Positions 27,988-37,959 of a stretch of 64,000 bases of DNA are shown piece after piece. The position numbers and the translations under genes were made by a program. The stretch is taken from the NCBI GenBank assembly GCA_012719135.1, contig JAAYAW010000016.1, positions 1 through 64,000 on the forward strand, in the 5' to 3' direction. Under the pieces are notes generated by a model. It saw nothing but the letters and a program-made list of their open reading frames with translations, made no database searches and was not told where the DNA came from. The stretch is from Chloroflexota bacterium (GTDB lineage: Bacteria > Chloroflexota > Anaerolineae > UBA1429). Position 1 is the stretch's first letter; each line of letters opens with the position of its first letter.

Positions 27988-29865
27988 ATGGCGCCAAGGA
28001 GCAGCGTGCCGATAGACTCCGAGATCCTGGAAAGCCTTCTGAACCGCGTTCAAAAGCCCGGCCGATATGTGGGCGGTGAATGGAATGCCATCACCAAGGA
28101 CTGGGCGAATGTAGAGGTCAGTATCGCCCTCGCCTATCCAGACGTCTATGAGGTTGGCATGTCCAACCTGGGGTTGGCGATCCTATACGACATCGTCAAT
28201 CGCCAGCAGGCTATGGTTGCGGAACGGGTGTACGCACCCTGGGTGGACATGGAAGGCGCGCTGCGCCAGGCAGGACTCCCGCTGTATTCGCTCGAGACTC
28301 GGCGACATCTAGTCGACTTCGATGTTCTGGGGTTCACCCTTCAGACTGAGCTCACCTACACCAACGTGCTCAACATGCTGGATCTCGCGCTAATCCCTCT
28401 GCGGTCCGCGGAGCGGCCTGAGACGATGCCCCTTGTCATTGCGGGCGGGAGCTGCGCATACAACCCCGAACCAATGGCCAGGTTCATCGACCTGTTTGCG
28501 CTCGGCGAGGGGGAGGAGTTGGTGGTAGACCTGCTGGCGGCGGTATCGACTTGGAAGCGCACCGGGCGCCGCGAAGGTCGCCATGGGCTTCTCAAGTCCA
28601 TGGCACAAATACCGGGCGTCTATGTGCCATCGCTCTATACCGTGAGCTACGCCTCTACCGGAGAGATTGGCCGGATCTCGCCAGAGCAGGGTGCACCGTC
28701 ACGAGTTCGGAAGCGAATCATGGCCACGCTGGCCCCCACGCCTCGCGCGCCGCTCCTGCCGAACATCAGTGCCATCCACGATCGCGCTGCGGTGGAGATA
28801 CAGCGTGGCTGCAGCCGAGGTTGCCGGTTCTGCCAGGCCGGCATGATCTACAGGCCCATCCGCGAGCGCCCGGTGGGAGAGGTTCTCGAGGATGTGGACG
28901 CGATCATCGCAAACACGGGCTACGACGAGGTCGGCCTGGTATCACTGAGCAGCAGCGATCACTCCGGGATCAGCGAGATCGTGCGCAGCCTGGTGGAGAG
29001 GTACGCGGAAGACCGGCTCGCCATCTCATTGCCATCGCTGAGGCTAGACTCATTTTCGGTCGAGATCGCCCGGCTGATCAAACAACAGCGCAAAACCGGC
29101 TTTACCTTTGCGCCGGAGGCGGGCAGCCAGCGGCTACGCGACGTCATCAACAAGTGCGTGACGGAGCAGGACCTCCTCCGCACGGCGGAGGCGGCATTCG
29201 AGAGCGGCTGGGACCGGATCAAGCTCTACTTTATGCTCGGCCTGCCTACAGAGACAGACGAAGACGCTCAGGAGATTGCGCGGCTGATTCGCGAGGTCCG
29301 TGACATGGGGCGACGCGTGCGCGGTAAGCGCGTGGAAATCAGCGCATCGGTTGCGACCTTTGTTCCCAAACCACACACGCCCTTCCAGTGGCAGCCCCTG
29401 GCCCAGAGGGAAGAGGTGGAGGCCCGGCAACAGCTCATCGTGAAGGCGGTGCAGAGCGCGAGAATCCACGTGAGCTATTCGGACTGGGAGTCCACCTGGC
29501 TCGAGGCGCTGCTGAGTCGGGGCGACCGGCGGACTGGAGAGGTGATCGAGCGGGCCTGGAGAAAAGGCGCTCGTTTCGACGCATGGAGCGAGTGTTTCCG
29601 CCCGCCGGTCTGGTACGCTGCCGTCGAGGACGCGGGCCTGGACGCAGGCTGGTATCTCCACCGCGAGCGTGGGCAGCATGAAGTGCTGCCCTGGCAGGCC
29701 ATCGACGTCGGTGTATCCGACGCGTTCCTGTGGAACGAGTATGAGCGCGCGCTGGCCGGCTCCCTCTCACCGGACTGTCGCGAACACTGCTACGACTGCG
29801 GCATCCTGGTGGCCTTTGGCGCAGAGCGTGACTCCTTCGAGAGCGCGATCTGGGGGTGCCCGTGA
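27988..29865 (+). CDS. TIGR03960-family B12-binding-domain radical SAM protein
   Basis: N-terminal NVEVSIALAYPDVYEVGMSNLGLAILYDIVN; radical SAM EIQRGCSRGCRFCQAGMIYRPIRER; FTFAPEAGSQRLRDVINK. Confidence 0.93.
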   Translation: MAPRSSVPIDSEILESLLNRVQKPGRYVGGEWNAITKDWANVEVSIALAYPDVYEVGMSNLGLAILYDIVNRQQAMVAERVYAPWVDMEGALRQAGLPLYSLETRRHLVDFDVLGFTLQTELTYTNVLNMLDLALIPLRSAERPETMPLVIAGGSCAYNPEPMARFIDLFALGEGEELVVDLLAAVSTWKRTGRREGRHGLLKSMAQIPGVYVPSLYTVSYASTGEIGRISPEQGAPSRVRKRIMATLAPTPRAPLLPNISAIHDRAAVEIQRGCSRGCRFCQAGMIYRPIRERPVGEVLEDVDAIIANTGYDEVGLVSLSSSDHSGISEIVRSLVERYAEDRLAISLPSLRLDSFSVEIARLIKQQRKTGFTFAPEAGSQRLRDVINKCVTEQDLLRTAEAAFESGWDRIKLYFMLGLPTETDEDAQEIARLIREVRDMGRRVRGKRVEISASVATFVPKPHTPFQWQPLAQREEVEARQQLIVKAVQSARIHVSYSDWESTWLEALLSRGDRRTGEVIERAWRKGARFDAWSECFRPPVWYAAVEDAGLDAGWYLHRERGQHEVLPWQAIDVGVSDAFLWNEYERALAGSLSPDCREHCYDCGILVAFGAERDSFESAIWGCP

Positions 29866-30572
29866 CGGCAACGGCTGATACAGCACTGCGTGTTCGAGTT
29901 CACCATGCCATCGGAGAGCCGCTGTGCTACACCTCCGTGCTGGACATGGGCAGGCACTGGGAGCGGCTCCTTCGACGGGCCCGCATCCCTCTGGCCTACT
30001 CACAGGGCTACCATCCTCACCCGCGCATTCTGTTCGCCGCCCCCCTGCCGGTAGGCTACCGCGCGACCGACGAACTGCTGGATATCGTGCTGGACCGGCC
30101 GCACAGCCCGGCCGGAGTGCGTGCCCTGCTTCTTGCACAGAGCCCGCGCGGGCTCGAGATCAATGAGGTAGAGGCCGTCGCCCCGGATGCGCCCGTCCTC
30201 CAGTCCCTCATCAGCGATGCCCGCTACACGATCGAGCTTTGGAGCCCGGCATCGGAGGAGGACATCCGCGGGGCACTGGCCGCCTTTGAGAGCCAGACCG
30301 AAGTTGTGCGCACGCGTGAGCGCAAGGGCCGGCTTCAGGAATACAACCTCCGGGAGTTGTTCTCCTCGCTCGCGTATGCCCATCCCGAGCACCTACCGCT
30401 GGAGACCGAGCCCCGCGTGCACCAGCATGTTCTGGAGGCGATCGCGCGGTGCGGCTCCCGTGGATCGGGCCGGCCAGAGGAGTTGATCGACGCCCTGGGC
30501 GTTCCGTATCGCTCCTATCGCATCACCCGCACGGGCCTCATCTGGTCATCGGACAAGGAGGGTGCCGCATGA
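29856..30572 (+). CDS. TIGR03936-family radical SAM-associated protein (DUF2344)
   Basis: RVRVHHAIGEPLCYTSVLDMGRHWERLLRRARIPLAYSQGYHPHPRILFAAPLPVGYRATDELLDI. Confidence 0.93.
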   Translation: MPVTATADTALRVRVHHAIGEPLCYTSVLDMGRHWERLLRRARIPLAYSQGYHPHPRILFAAPLPVGYRATDELLDIVLDRPHSPAGVRALLLAQSPRGLEINEVEAVAPDAPVLQSLISDARYTIELWSPASEEDIRGALAAFESQTEVVRTRERKGRLQEYNLRELFSSLAYAHPEHLPLETEPRVHQHVLEAIARCGSRGSGRPEELIDALGVPYRSYRITRTGLIWSSDKEGAA

Positions 30573-31147
30573 AGCAACTCTGGTCGCCCTGGCGGATCGA
30601 CTACATTCGCGGAGACAAGCCCTCCGGCTGTGTGTTCTGCGGCGCCCCCCTTCTGGAGGGCTCGGAACAGAACCTCGTGCTCTTTCGCGGCGAGCATGCT
30701 TACGTGATGATGAACCGCTACCCGTACACGAACGGCCACCTAATGGTCATCCCGTACGCGCATGTGGCGATGCTCACTGACCTTCCTTCGTGCACGCAGA
30801 TAGAGATGCTCCAGGAAGTAAACATGTGCATTGAGGTCCTGCGGGAGGTGATGAGTCCCCAAGGCTACAATGTCGGCCTCAACCTGGGTGCATCCGCCGG
30901 CGCAGGGATTCGAGATCACCTCCACTTTCATGTCGTGCCGCGCTGGATCGGGGATACGAACTTCATGGCAGTCATCGGCGAGACGGCCGTGATCGTCCAG
31001 GATCTCATCCAATGCTTTGGCCAGCTCCGCAAGGCCTTTGACGCGCGCTGCATCTTTGGCGAGGACGAGGAATTCCGTCCCCGGCGGGGAGACCCCACCG
31101 GTTCCGCCAGCGAAGGAGGAGGGACCAATTCCGGCCCGCAGAGTTGA
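30569..31147 (+). CDS. HIT family protein (AP4A phosphorylase-like)
   Basis: MKQLWSPWRIDYI, CVFC, MNRYPYTNGHLMVIPYAHVAML, GIRDHLHFHVVPRW HIT motif. Confidence 0.95.
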   Translation: MKQLWSPWRIDYIRGDKPSGCVFCGAPLLEGSEQNLVLFRGEHAYVMMNRYPYTNGHLMVIPYAHVAMLTDLPSCTQIEMLQEVNMCIEVLREVMSPQGYNVGLNLGASAGAGIRDHLHFHVVPRWIGDTNFMAVIGETAVIVQDLIQCFGQLRKAFDARCIFGEDEEFRPRRGDPTGSASEGGGTNSGPQS

Positions 31148-31171
31148 CTCGGCGCACGCGGCGCCTATAAT
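31144..31171 (+). promoter_or_regulatory. Sigma70-type promoter upstream of the cobalamin riboswitch
   Basis: TTGACT (31144-31149), 16 nt, TATAAT (31166-31171). Confidence 0.75.
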
Positions 31172-31196
31172 GGCAGAGTCGGTTAGGAAGCTGAAC

Positions 31197-31314
31197 GATC
31201 GAGGTGCCCTGAAGCCCGGAAGCCAGGGGCACAATGGGGGAAGCCGGTTCGAGTCCGGCGCTGTCCCGCAACTGTAATGGCCTGAGGGCCAGAGCCAGGT
31301 TACCCGCCTCGATC
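31197..31314 (+). promoter_or_regulatory. Cobalamin (B12) riboswitch
   Basis: P1 GATCGAGG/CCTCGATC; GGTGCCC...GGGCAC; GGGGGAAGCCGGTTCGAGTCCGGCGCTGTCCCGCAACTGTAA; GCCAGAGCCAGGTTACCCGCCT match the conserved cobalamin riboswitch core. Confidence 0.96.
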
Positions 31315-31394
31315 AACGACCTGCAAACCTTCGCGGAAAGGGTGACTGTCGCCATGCCAGTTCGTCTAGTTCGTTTTACATCGCGTCCGAACCT

Positions 31395-31436
31395 GGAGGG
31401 AAAGGCCTCGCATTTGGCCAGCCCCTCCTTTTCTTT
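31395..31436 (+). terminator. Candidate intrinsic terminator serving as riboswitch expression platform
   Basis: GGAGGGAAAGGCCTCGCATTTGGCCAGCCCCTCC hairpin followed directly by TTTTCTTT, 80 nt after the aptamer and before the likely start codon. Confidence 0.65.
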
Positions 31437-31464
31437 GCCGGAGGCCGAGCCGGACCGGGTTCTG

Positions 31465-33753
31465 ATGCCTCCCCCCGCTGCACGCAATCCCCGCCCATTG
31501 CCGGCGCGGCTCAGCAGGCTGCCCGTCTGCCTATCGATCGCCCTGTTGCTGCTTTGCTTGGCCGCGTGGGCGCCGTTAATACGCGCCCAGGCTGATGGGC
31601 CGCATGCCGACACAATCGCGGCCACTGTTGACTATCTCAGACAGCAGGTCACGCCTGAGGGAGGGCTCGATGCCTTTGGCAGCGGAGCGGACCCCTCCAC
31701 GACGGCGAGGGCCATCATCGCGCTCGGCACCGCTGGGATCGATCCGGTGGTTCTGTCGCATCCAGAGTCAGGCCTAGCGCCCCTCGACTACCTGGTGAGC
31801 ACACTCGTCACGTACACTCACGAAAGCCCCTTTGAGGATAGTGAGCACCTGTTCCCGGGGAACGCCGGCCTGGCGCTGGCTGCCCTGGCGAGCGCCGACC
31901 TGAGACCCGCTCCATCGACAGGAGTGGATCTGGTAGAGCAACTGGAGGCGACGCTGCGCCCGACAGGCGCCTACAGCACAACTGCAGCCTCGGGATTCAC
32001 CACTGGGGAAGCCCTGGCCTCCAACCAGGCTTGGGCGATGCTCGGGCTCGCCATGGCCGGTCGCCCCGTGCCCGCCACAGCCGCCAGCTACCTCATCGGC
32101 CTGCAGGAACCATCCGGAGGCTGGCAGGATAGCGATCCCGACACCACGGGCTTGGCCGTCGTCGCCCTCATGTCCACGGGCCATGTCGCACCCACCGATC
32201 CGGCGATCTCCCGTGCGCGCGACATGCTCTGGAGCACGCAGTTGTCGGGCGGAGGATGGCGTCCGGCCTGGGATACTGAGCCGATCAACGTGGATAGCAC
32301 GGCCTGGGCCATCCAGGCGATGCTCGCCTGCGGCCATCAACTGCCGCTCGCCTCGCACCGAACCACTCTGGCCGCGGACGAGGCGCTGAGCGCGGCCCAG
32401 CTCCCCAATGGCAGCCTGGGAGGCGAGTTCGCGAGCGCCTACAGCACCGCAGAGGGAATCCTAGGCCTATCGGGGGTACCCTTCTACCTAACGCCGGCGC
32501 TGAGAGTAGAACGCGGTCTGGCCTGGCTCGCCGAGCAGGTGAGCCCAGATCTTGCCGTGAGCGCGGCCGTGGACATCGCCTCAGCCCTGGCGTTCTCGGG
32601 CTATGATCCGCGCTCGCTCGATAAATCAGGGGTCGGATTGATGCACGTGATCGAGGCGCAGGCGCAGGATTATGCCGCGGCCTCGGTGGACCAGGCCGGG
32701 AAGGTCGCGGTTCTGCTCGGGCAACTGGAGCCTGCGATGGCGAGCATGAACGCGGCCGTCGCAGCCGCCATAGACGCCGCATGGGATCCCGCCGTGCAAG
32801 CCTTCGGAACCATCACGAACACCTACCATCAGGCCTATGCGATCCTGGGCCTGCACGCCCTGGGCGAGCCGGTGCCGGACGGTGCAGCGACCACGCTGCT
32901 GAGCCTTCAACAGGCCGATGGGGGCTGGAAGTACGACCTGGCCGAGGCCGAATGGAACACCACCACACCAGACAACACCGGCCTGGCTATCCAGGCGCTG
33001 ATCGCCGCCGGGCTCGACTCGGCCCACCCGGCAATCCAGGGTGCCCTCGGCTATCTGCGATCGACCCAGGACAGTGAGGGCGGGTGGTCGAACGCCAACG
33101 CAACCGCCATGGCGCTTCAGGGGCTTCGATCGGCCGGCGAAGAGCCTGGCCTCTGGCGCACACAAGCAGGATATGCCCCCGTCTTCGCCATTGCCCGTTA
33201 CGGCAAGGCCGACGGACCCGCAGTCTGGATGTGGGACTCTCCCTGGGGCGGACCCGAGGACAGCCTGCTCGCGACGGTGCAGTACATACCGGCTCTCGAC
33301 CAGAGAACACTTCTCTCGCCCCCCGTCCCCCTTGCCCCCTACAACCCTATGCCCCGTGGAGCCGATCCCGATATCCTTCTTCCGAGTACGGTGCGCTTCT
33401 GGGGTCGCGATGGCACCCTGCAAGTTCGCCTTGGAGCTGTGGGGGATTCCGATGGAGATGCCTCAGCAACCATAGCCTGGCTGCGCCCGGACATGAGCAC
33501 GTGGAGCGAAACCGTGGTGCTAGCAAGGGAAGCGGACGTCTTTGCCGCCGATATACCCGTCGATCGCGGTTGGTGCATGGTCCGCATCACGTTGCTGGAT
33601 CCTGATGGAGTCCGGAGCGGAGAGAACACCGGCCAGACGGTGACGCTTACCAGCCGCGTGCCCGTCGAGGCGTGGCTTGGTGGATCACCGGTACCCATTC
33701 CAGCACGCTGGGTACATCGGGCATGGCATCGTCGGGCCGTGGAGGCCCCGTAG
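31465..33753 (+). CDS. Secreted prenyltransferase/squalene-cyclase-repeat (alpha/alpha-barrel) protein, transcobalamin/intrinsic-factor alpha-domain-like
   Basis: Signal peptide LSIALLLLCLAAWAPLIRAQA; repeats LQEPSGGWQDSDPDTTGLAVVAL, TQLSGGGWRPAWD, LQQADGGWKYDL...TGLAIQALIAAG, SEGGWSNANATAMALQGL; downstream of a B12 riboswitch. Confidence 0.85.
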   Translation: MPPPAARNPRPLPARLSRLPVCLSIALLLLCLAAWAPLIRAQADGPHADTIAATVDYLRQQVTPEGGLDAFGSGADPSTTARAIIALGTAGIDPVVLSHPESGLAPLDYLVSTLVTYTHESPFEDSEHLFPGNAGLALAALASADLRPAPSTGVDLVEQLEATLRPTGAYSTTAASGFTTGEALASNQAWAMLGLAMAGRPVPATAASYLIGLQEPSGGWQDSDPDTTGLAVVALMSTGHVAPTDPAISRARDMLWSTQLSGGGWRPAWDTEPINVDSTAWAIQAMLACGHQLPLASHRTTLAADEALSAAQLPNGSLGGEFASAYSTAEGILGLSGVPFYLTPALRVERGLAWLAEQVSPDLAVSAAVDIASALAFSGYDPRSLDKSGVGLMHVIEAQAQDYAAASVDQAGKVAVLLGQLEPAMASMNAAVAAAIDAAWDPAVQAFGTITNTYHQAYAILGLHALGEPVPDGAATTLLSLQQADGGWKYDLAEAEWNTTTPDNTGLAIQALIAAGLDSAHPAIQGALGYLRSTQDSEGGWSNANATAMALQGLRSAGEEPGLWRTQAGYAPVFAIARYGKADGPAVWMWDSPWGGPEDSLLATVQYIPALDQRTLLSPPVPLAPYNPMPRGADPDILLPSTVRFWGRDGTLQVRLGAVGDSDGDASATIAWLRPDMSTWSETVVLAREADVFAADIPVDRGWCMVRITLLDPDGVRSGENTGQTVTLTSRVPVEAWLGGSPVPIPARWVHRAWHRRAVEAP

Positions 33754-33755
33754 AC

Positions 33756-34811
33756 ATGGGCAACATCCGACGCTTGCGCTGTGCCCTATGGCTCGTCGTC
33801 TTGGCCAGCACGATTGTCTTGGCGCTGTTTTCGCCGTCGCAGGCGGCGGCGCAGGCTGGTACGCGGGTAGGCCTCGTCATCGATACCGGAACAGGCGATC
33901 CGATCACGATGATCGTGACCGTCGCTGAGGCCAACCCTACCGGGTACAGGATCCTGCAGGCGTCCGATCTGGATATCGTCGCACAGAGCTCCGGCCTTGG
34001 CGTGGCCATCTGTTCCATAGAGGGGATAGGTTGCCCGGCGTCGCGGTGCTTTTGCGAGTCGCCCGCGCACAGCTGGACGTACTGGCACCTCGTCGACGGC
34101 GTTTGGGTCTACTCGCCCGTTGGCGCCAGCACATACAGGGTCTCGAACGGATCGGTCGAGGCCTGGCGTTGGGGCCCCGGAGATCCGCCGGCTCTGATCA
34201 CCTTTGATGAGATCGCGGCCGCGGCCAACGGCGAGTTGAGCTCTGGAGAGGCTGGGGCCCAGCAGGCGTACCCCGGCCCTGAACCAGCAACACCGGATCC
34301 GGACGGCTCGTTCGATCCCTATCCAGCTCCGGATGCAACCGCGCCTGCTTGGGAGGCTTATCCAGGGCCTGATGAGCCTGCCACTGCCGAGACGCCAGCG
34401 TCCGCAAGCACGCCGGCCATTCTCGCCCCAATAGCCACTATGGAAACACCATCGGGCCCTGCTCCCACTCAAGAGGAGATCCCGCCGACGTTCACACCGA
34501 TCTCTCTGGGGGCAGCCACACCCGAACGCGAGTTACTCCAGGTAGAGACAAGAGCCACCGGCGAGCCATCGACAGGCCTCAACGAGGACCAGGTGGCGGC
34601 CCCCTCTACGCCCGACCGCGTGGCTGCTCTCATCTCGACCGCGGTCGCGCGCCATCTCGATGCTGCGGCGGCCGGCGACGAGCCCGCCGAGCACAGCACC
34701 TCCCGGTCATATGTGGGCTTTGGTGTTCTGCTGTTGCTGCTGCTTGGCCTTGTTGGTTATGTATACCTATTGCGACGACAACGCCGCGCCGATCGGGCCC
34801 GGCACGGGTAG
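33756..34811 (+). CDS. Secreted, C-terminally membrane-anchored DUF4430-like (transcobalamin beta-domain-like) protein
   Basis: Signal peptide; GTRVGLVIDTGTGDPITMIVTVAEANPTGYRILQAS...LGVAICSIEGIG...SWTYWHLVDGVWVYSPVGASTYRVSNGSVEAWRWG; Pro/Ala/Thr-rich linker; C-terminal TM GFGVLLLLLLGLVGYVYLLRRQRR. Confidence 0.8.
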   Translation: MGNIRRLRCALWLVVLASTIVLALFSPSQAAAQAGTRVGLVIDTGTGDPITMIVTVAEANPTGYRILQASDLDIVAQSSGLGVAICSIEGIGCPASRCFCESPAHSWTYWHLVDGVWVYSPVGASTYRVSNGSVEAWRWGPGDPPALITFDEIAAAANGELSSGEAGAQQAYPGPEPATPDPDGSFDPYPAPDATAPAWEAYPGPDEPATAETPASASTPAILAPIATMETPSGPAPTQEEIPPTFTPISLGAATPERELLQVETRATGEPSTGLNEDQVAAPSTPDRVAALISTAVARHLDAAAAGDEPAEHSTSRSYVGFGVLLLLLLGLVGYVYLLRRQRRADRARHG

Positions 34812-34901
34812 CCGAGCGCGGAAGGATTTCCCTCGCCGCGTCTGAGGCGGCAGGACGCCGGGCAGAGCTCGTCAGCCCACAGGCGCAGAGTGGCCGGATG
34901 C

Positions 34902-34931
34902 TTGGCATGCGGCTCTGCCCGGTGCTATACT
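34902..34931 (+). promoter_or_regulatory. Putative promoter of the radical SAM / gcv operon
   Basis: TTGGCA (34902-34907), 18 nt, TATACT (34926-34931); implies a very short leader before ATG 34941. Confidence 0.5.
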
Positions 34932-34940
34932 CCGCTAGCC

Positions 34941-35843
34941 ATGACGATTCAGCAGACGCTCTCGACGATCTGTTCGGTTCCAAGCGCCCCTGCCCTGCGC
35001 GATGCGGTGGAGCAGGCCTGGGCCGTGCGCAAGAGCCACCATCCTGATACGATCTTGCTGGTCCGGCCCTATGCTACGGCTCCCATCAGCGTGACCGGGC
35101 CAGCGTGCGCGCTCGACTGTGCTCATTGCGGAGGGCATTACCTCCAGCACATGGAGAGCCTTACGGCGCCGAGCTCGCGCTCCAGTCGCAGCTATCTCAT
35201 TTCCGGGGGTTGCGACAGCCGCGGCGTGGTGCCGTTAGCGGCGCACCGAGAGGCTATCGCCGAGCTTGCCAGGCATCATCGGCTTGTCCTTCATGTTGGC
35301 CTGATGCCCCCACTGGAGCTGGCCAGCATGGACCTACCTGTGGCCGCCGTCTCACTCGACATTGTGGGAGATCGCGAGACCGCCCTAGAGGTCTATGGGC
35401 TCGACGTCCCACTGGCGACCTACATCGCGCAGTTCGAGGCCCTCTCTGAGATCGCTCCTGTCGTCCCACACATCACCATCGGGCTCCACGCTGGGCAGAT
35501 CCGCGGCGAGTACGAGGTAATTCGAGCGCTCCTGCCACTGGCCCCCGAACGGGTCGTCTTCCTGGTGCTGATACCGACTGCCGGCACGCGCTATGCCAGT
35601 TGTCTGCCTCCATCGCCAGAACAGGTGGCGTCGGTGCTCGCGACGGCTCGATGCCTGCTTCCAGATACGCGCCTATACTTGGGGTGCATGCGCCCGCCCG
35701 GCCGTTACCGGCAGACTCTGGATGTCCTCGCCATAGCCGCGGGCGTGAACGCGATCGTGAACCCGACCCGGGCGGCCGAACGGGCGGTTGAAGAGGCCGG
35801 TTTGAGTACCACTCTGGGGGACGAGTGTTGCGCGCTCTACTAG
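34941..35843 (+). CDS. Radical SAM protein, candidate subunit of two-component lipoyl synthase (LipS1/LipS2-like)
   Basis: CALDCAHC (CX3CX2C) cluster motif, biotin-synthase-like size (about 300 aa), paired with a second radical SAM gene and directly upstream of gcvTHP. Confidence 0.78.
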   Translation: MTIQQTLSTICSVPSAPALRDAVEQAWAVRKSHHPDTILLVRPYATAPISVTGPACALDCAHCGGHYLQHMESLTAPSSRSSRSYLISGGCDSRGVVPLAAHREAIAELARHHRLVLHVGLMPPLELASMDLPVAAVSLDIVGDRETALEVYGLDVPLATYIAQFEALSEIAPVVPHITIGLHAGQIRGEYEVIRALLPLAPERVVFLVLIPTAGTRYASCLPPSPEQVASVLATARCLLPDTRLYLGCMRPPGRYRQTLDVLAIAAGVNAIVNPTRAAERAVEEAGLSTTLGDECCALY

Positions 35844-36842
35844 AGCCTTCAGAACTGACGTGGAGGCTATCCAGCGGGACGGCCTCGGTGCTCGGCCTGA
35901 CCCGCGCCCCCACGGCGGTCCCGCCGACCACGGCCTATGTCATGCTGGGAGATCGCTGTGCGAACGACTGTGCCTTTTGCGCCCAGGCTCGCTCCAGCCG
36001 CGCCAGCGAGGATGCGCTCTCCCGCGTGATCTGGCCTCCTATCACGGGCGAGCAGGCGGTTGCCGCAGTGACGGACGGATTCGCGCGCCACACGATCCGG
36101 CGCGTGTGCCTGCAGATCACGGGAGGCCCGGAGGCACACCTTTCGGCGCTCTCCGCCGTCCAGGCGATCAGCTCAGTATCACCAGTGCCCGTCTGCGTAT
36201 CCATCGCAGCCTCAACGCAGGGAGAGATCGCCCAGCTGCTTTCGGCTGGCGCCGAACGCGTAACGCTGGCCTTGGATGCCGTCACACCGACCCTGTTCGA
36301 GCATGTGAAGAAACGCTCCTGGGCCGCTACCTGGGCCTGCCTGCAGGAGGCGGCCAATCGCTATCCGAGCCATATCGGCACGCATCTCATCGCTGGCCTA
36401 GGCGAGACGGAAGAGCAACTTGTCACCCTCGCCAGCGAGCTCTTTCGCCTGCAGGTGTCGGTTGGGCTCTTTGCCTTTACGCCCGTTCGGGGCACCAGGA
36501 TGGAGTTGAACGCGCCTCCGGCGCTGGATCGATACCGCCGTGTGCAGGCCGCCCTGTGGCTGCTGCGAGAGGGCCTTGTCCAGCGAGAGGAGCTGAGATT
36601 TGACGATTGCGGCACCTTGCGGAGCCTCTCGATGGAGAGAAACGCGCTGGCCGAACTCCTACGGAGCGGCGAAGCGTTTCGAACTCGGGGATGCCCGGAC
36701 TGCAATAGACCCTACTACAACGAGCGGCCGAGCGGTGCGCATTACAACTATCCCCGACCCTTGACTCAGGCGGAGGCGGACAGGGAGGTATCCTCTCTGC
36801 TCGAGATGCTGGACTTTGCCACAACCGGATCCGAAGGAGCCT

Positions 36843-36868
<26 letters not shown>
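35825..36868 (+). CDS. Radical SAM protein, candidate partner subunit of two-component lipoyl synthase (LipS1/LipS2-like)
   Basis: GDRCANDCAFCAQARSS (CX3CX2C, BioB-like CAQ), HLIAGLGETEEQLV, GCPDCNRPYYNERPSGAHYNYPRPL; coupled to the preceding gene. Confidence 0.78.
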
Positions 36869-37955
<1,087 letters not shown>

Positions 37956-37959
37956 GATC

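Noticed and set aside
31234-31464. N-terminal 77 codons of the 839-aa ORF
   Set aside because: They translate the cobalamin riboswitch and its terminator-like hairpin, so are most likely untranslated leader.
34260-34410. Apparent tandem DNA repeat
   Set aside because: It is a Pro/Ala/Thr-rich protein linker (AYPGPEPAT / AYPGPDEPAT) with imperfect repetition, not a separate DNA repeat or CRISPR.
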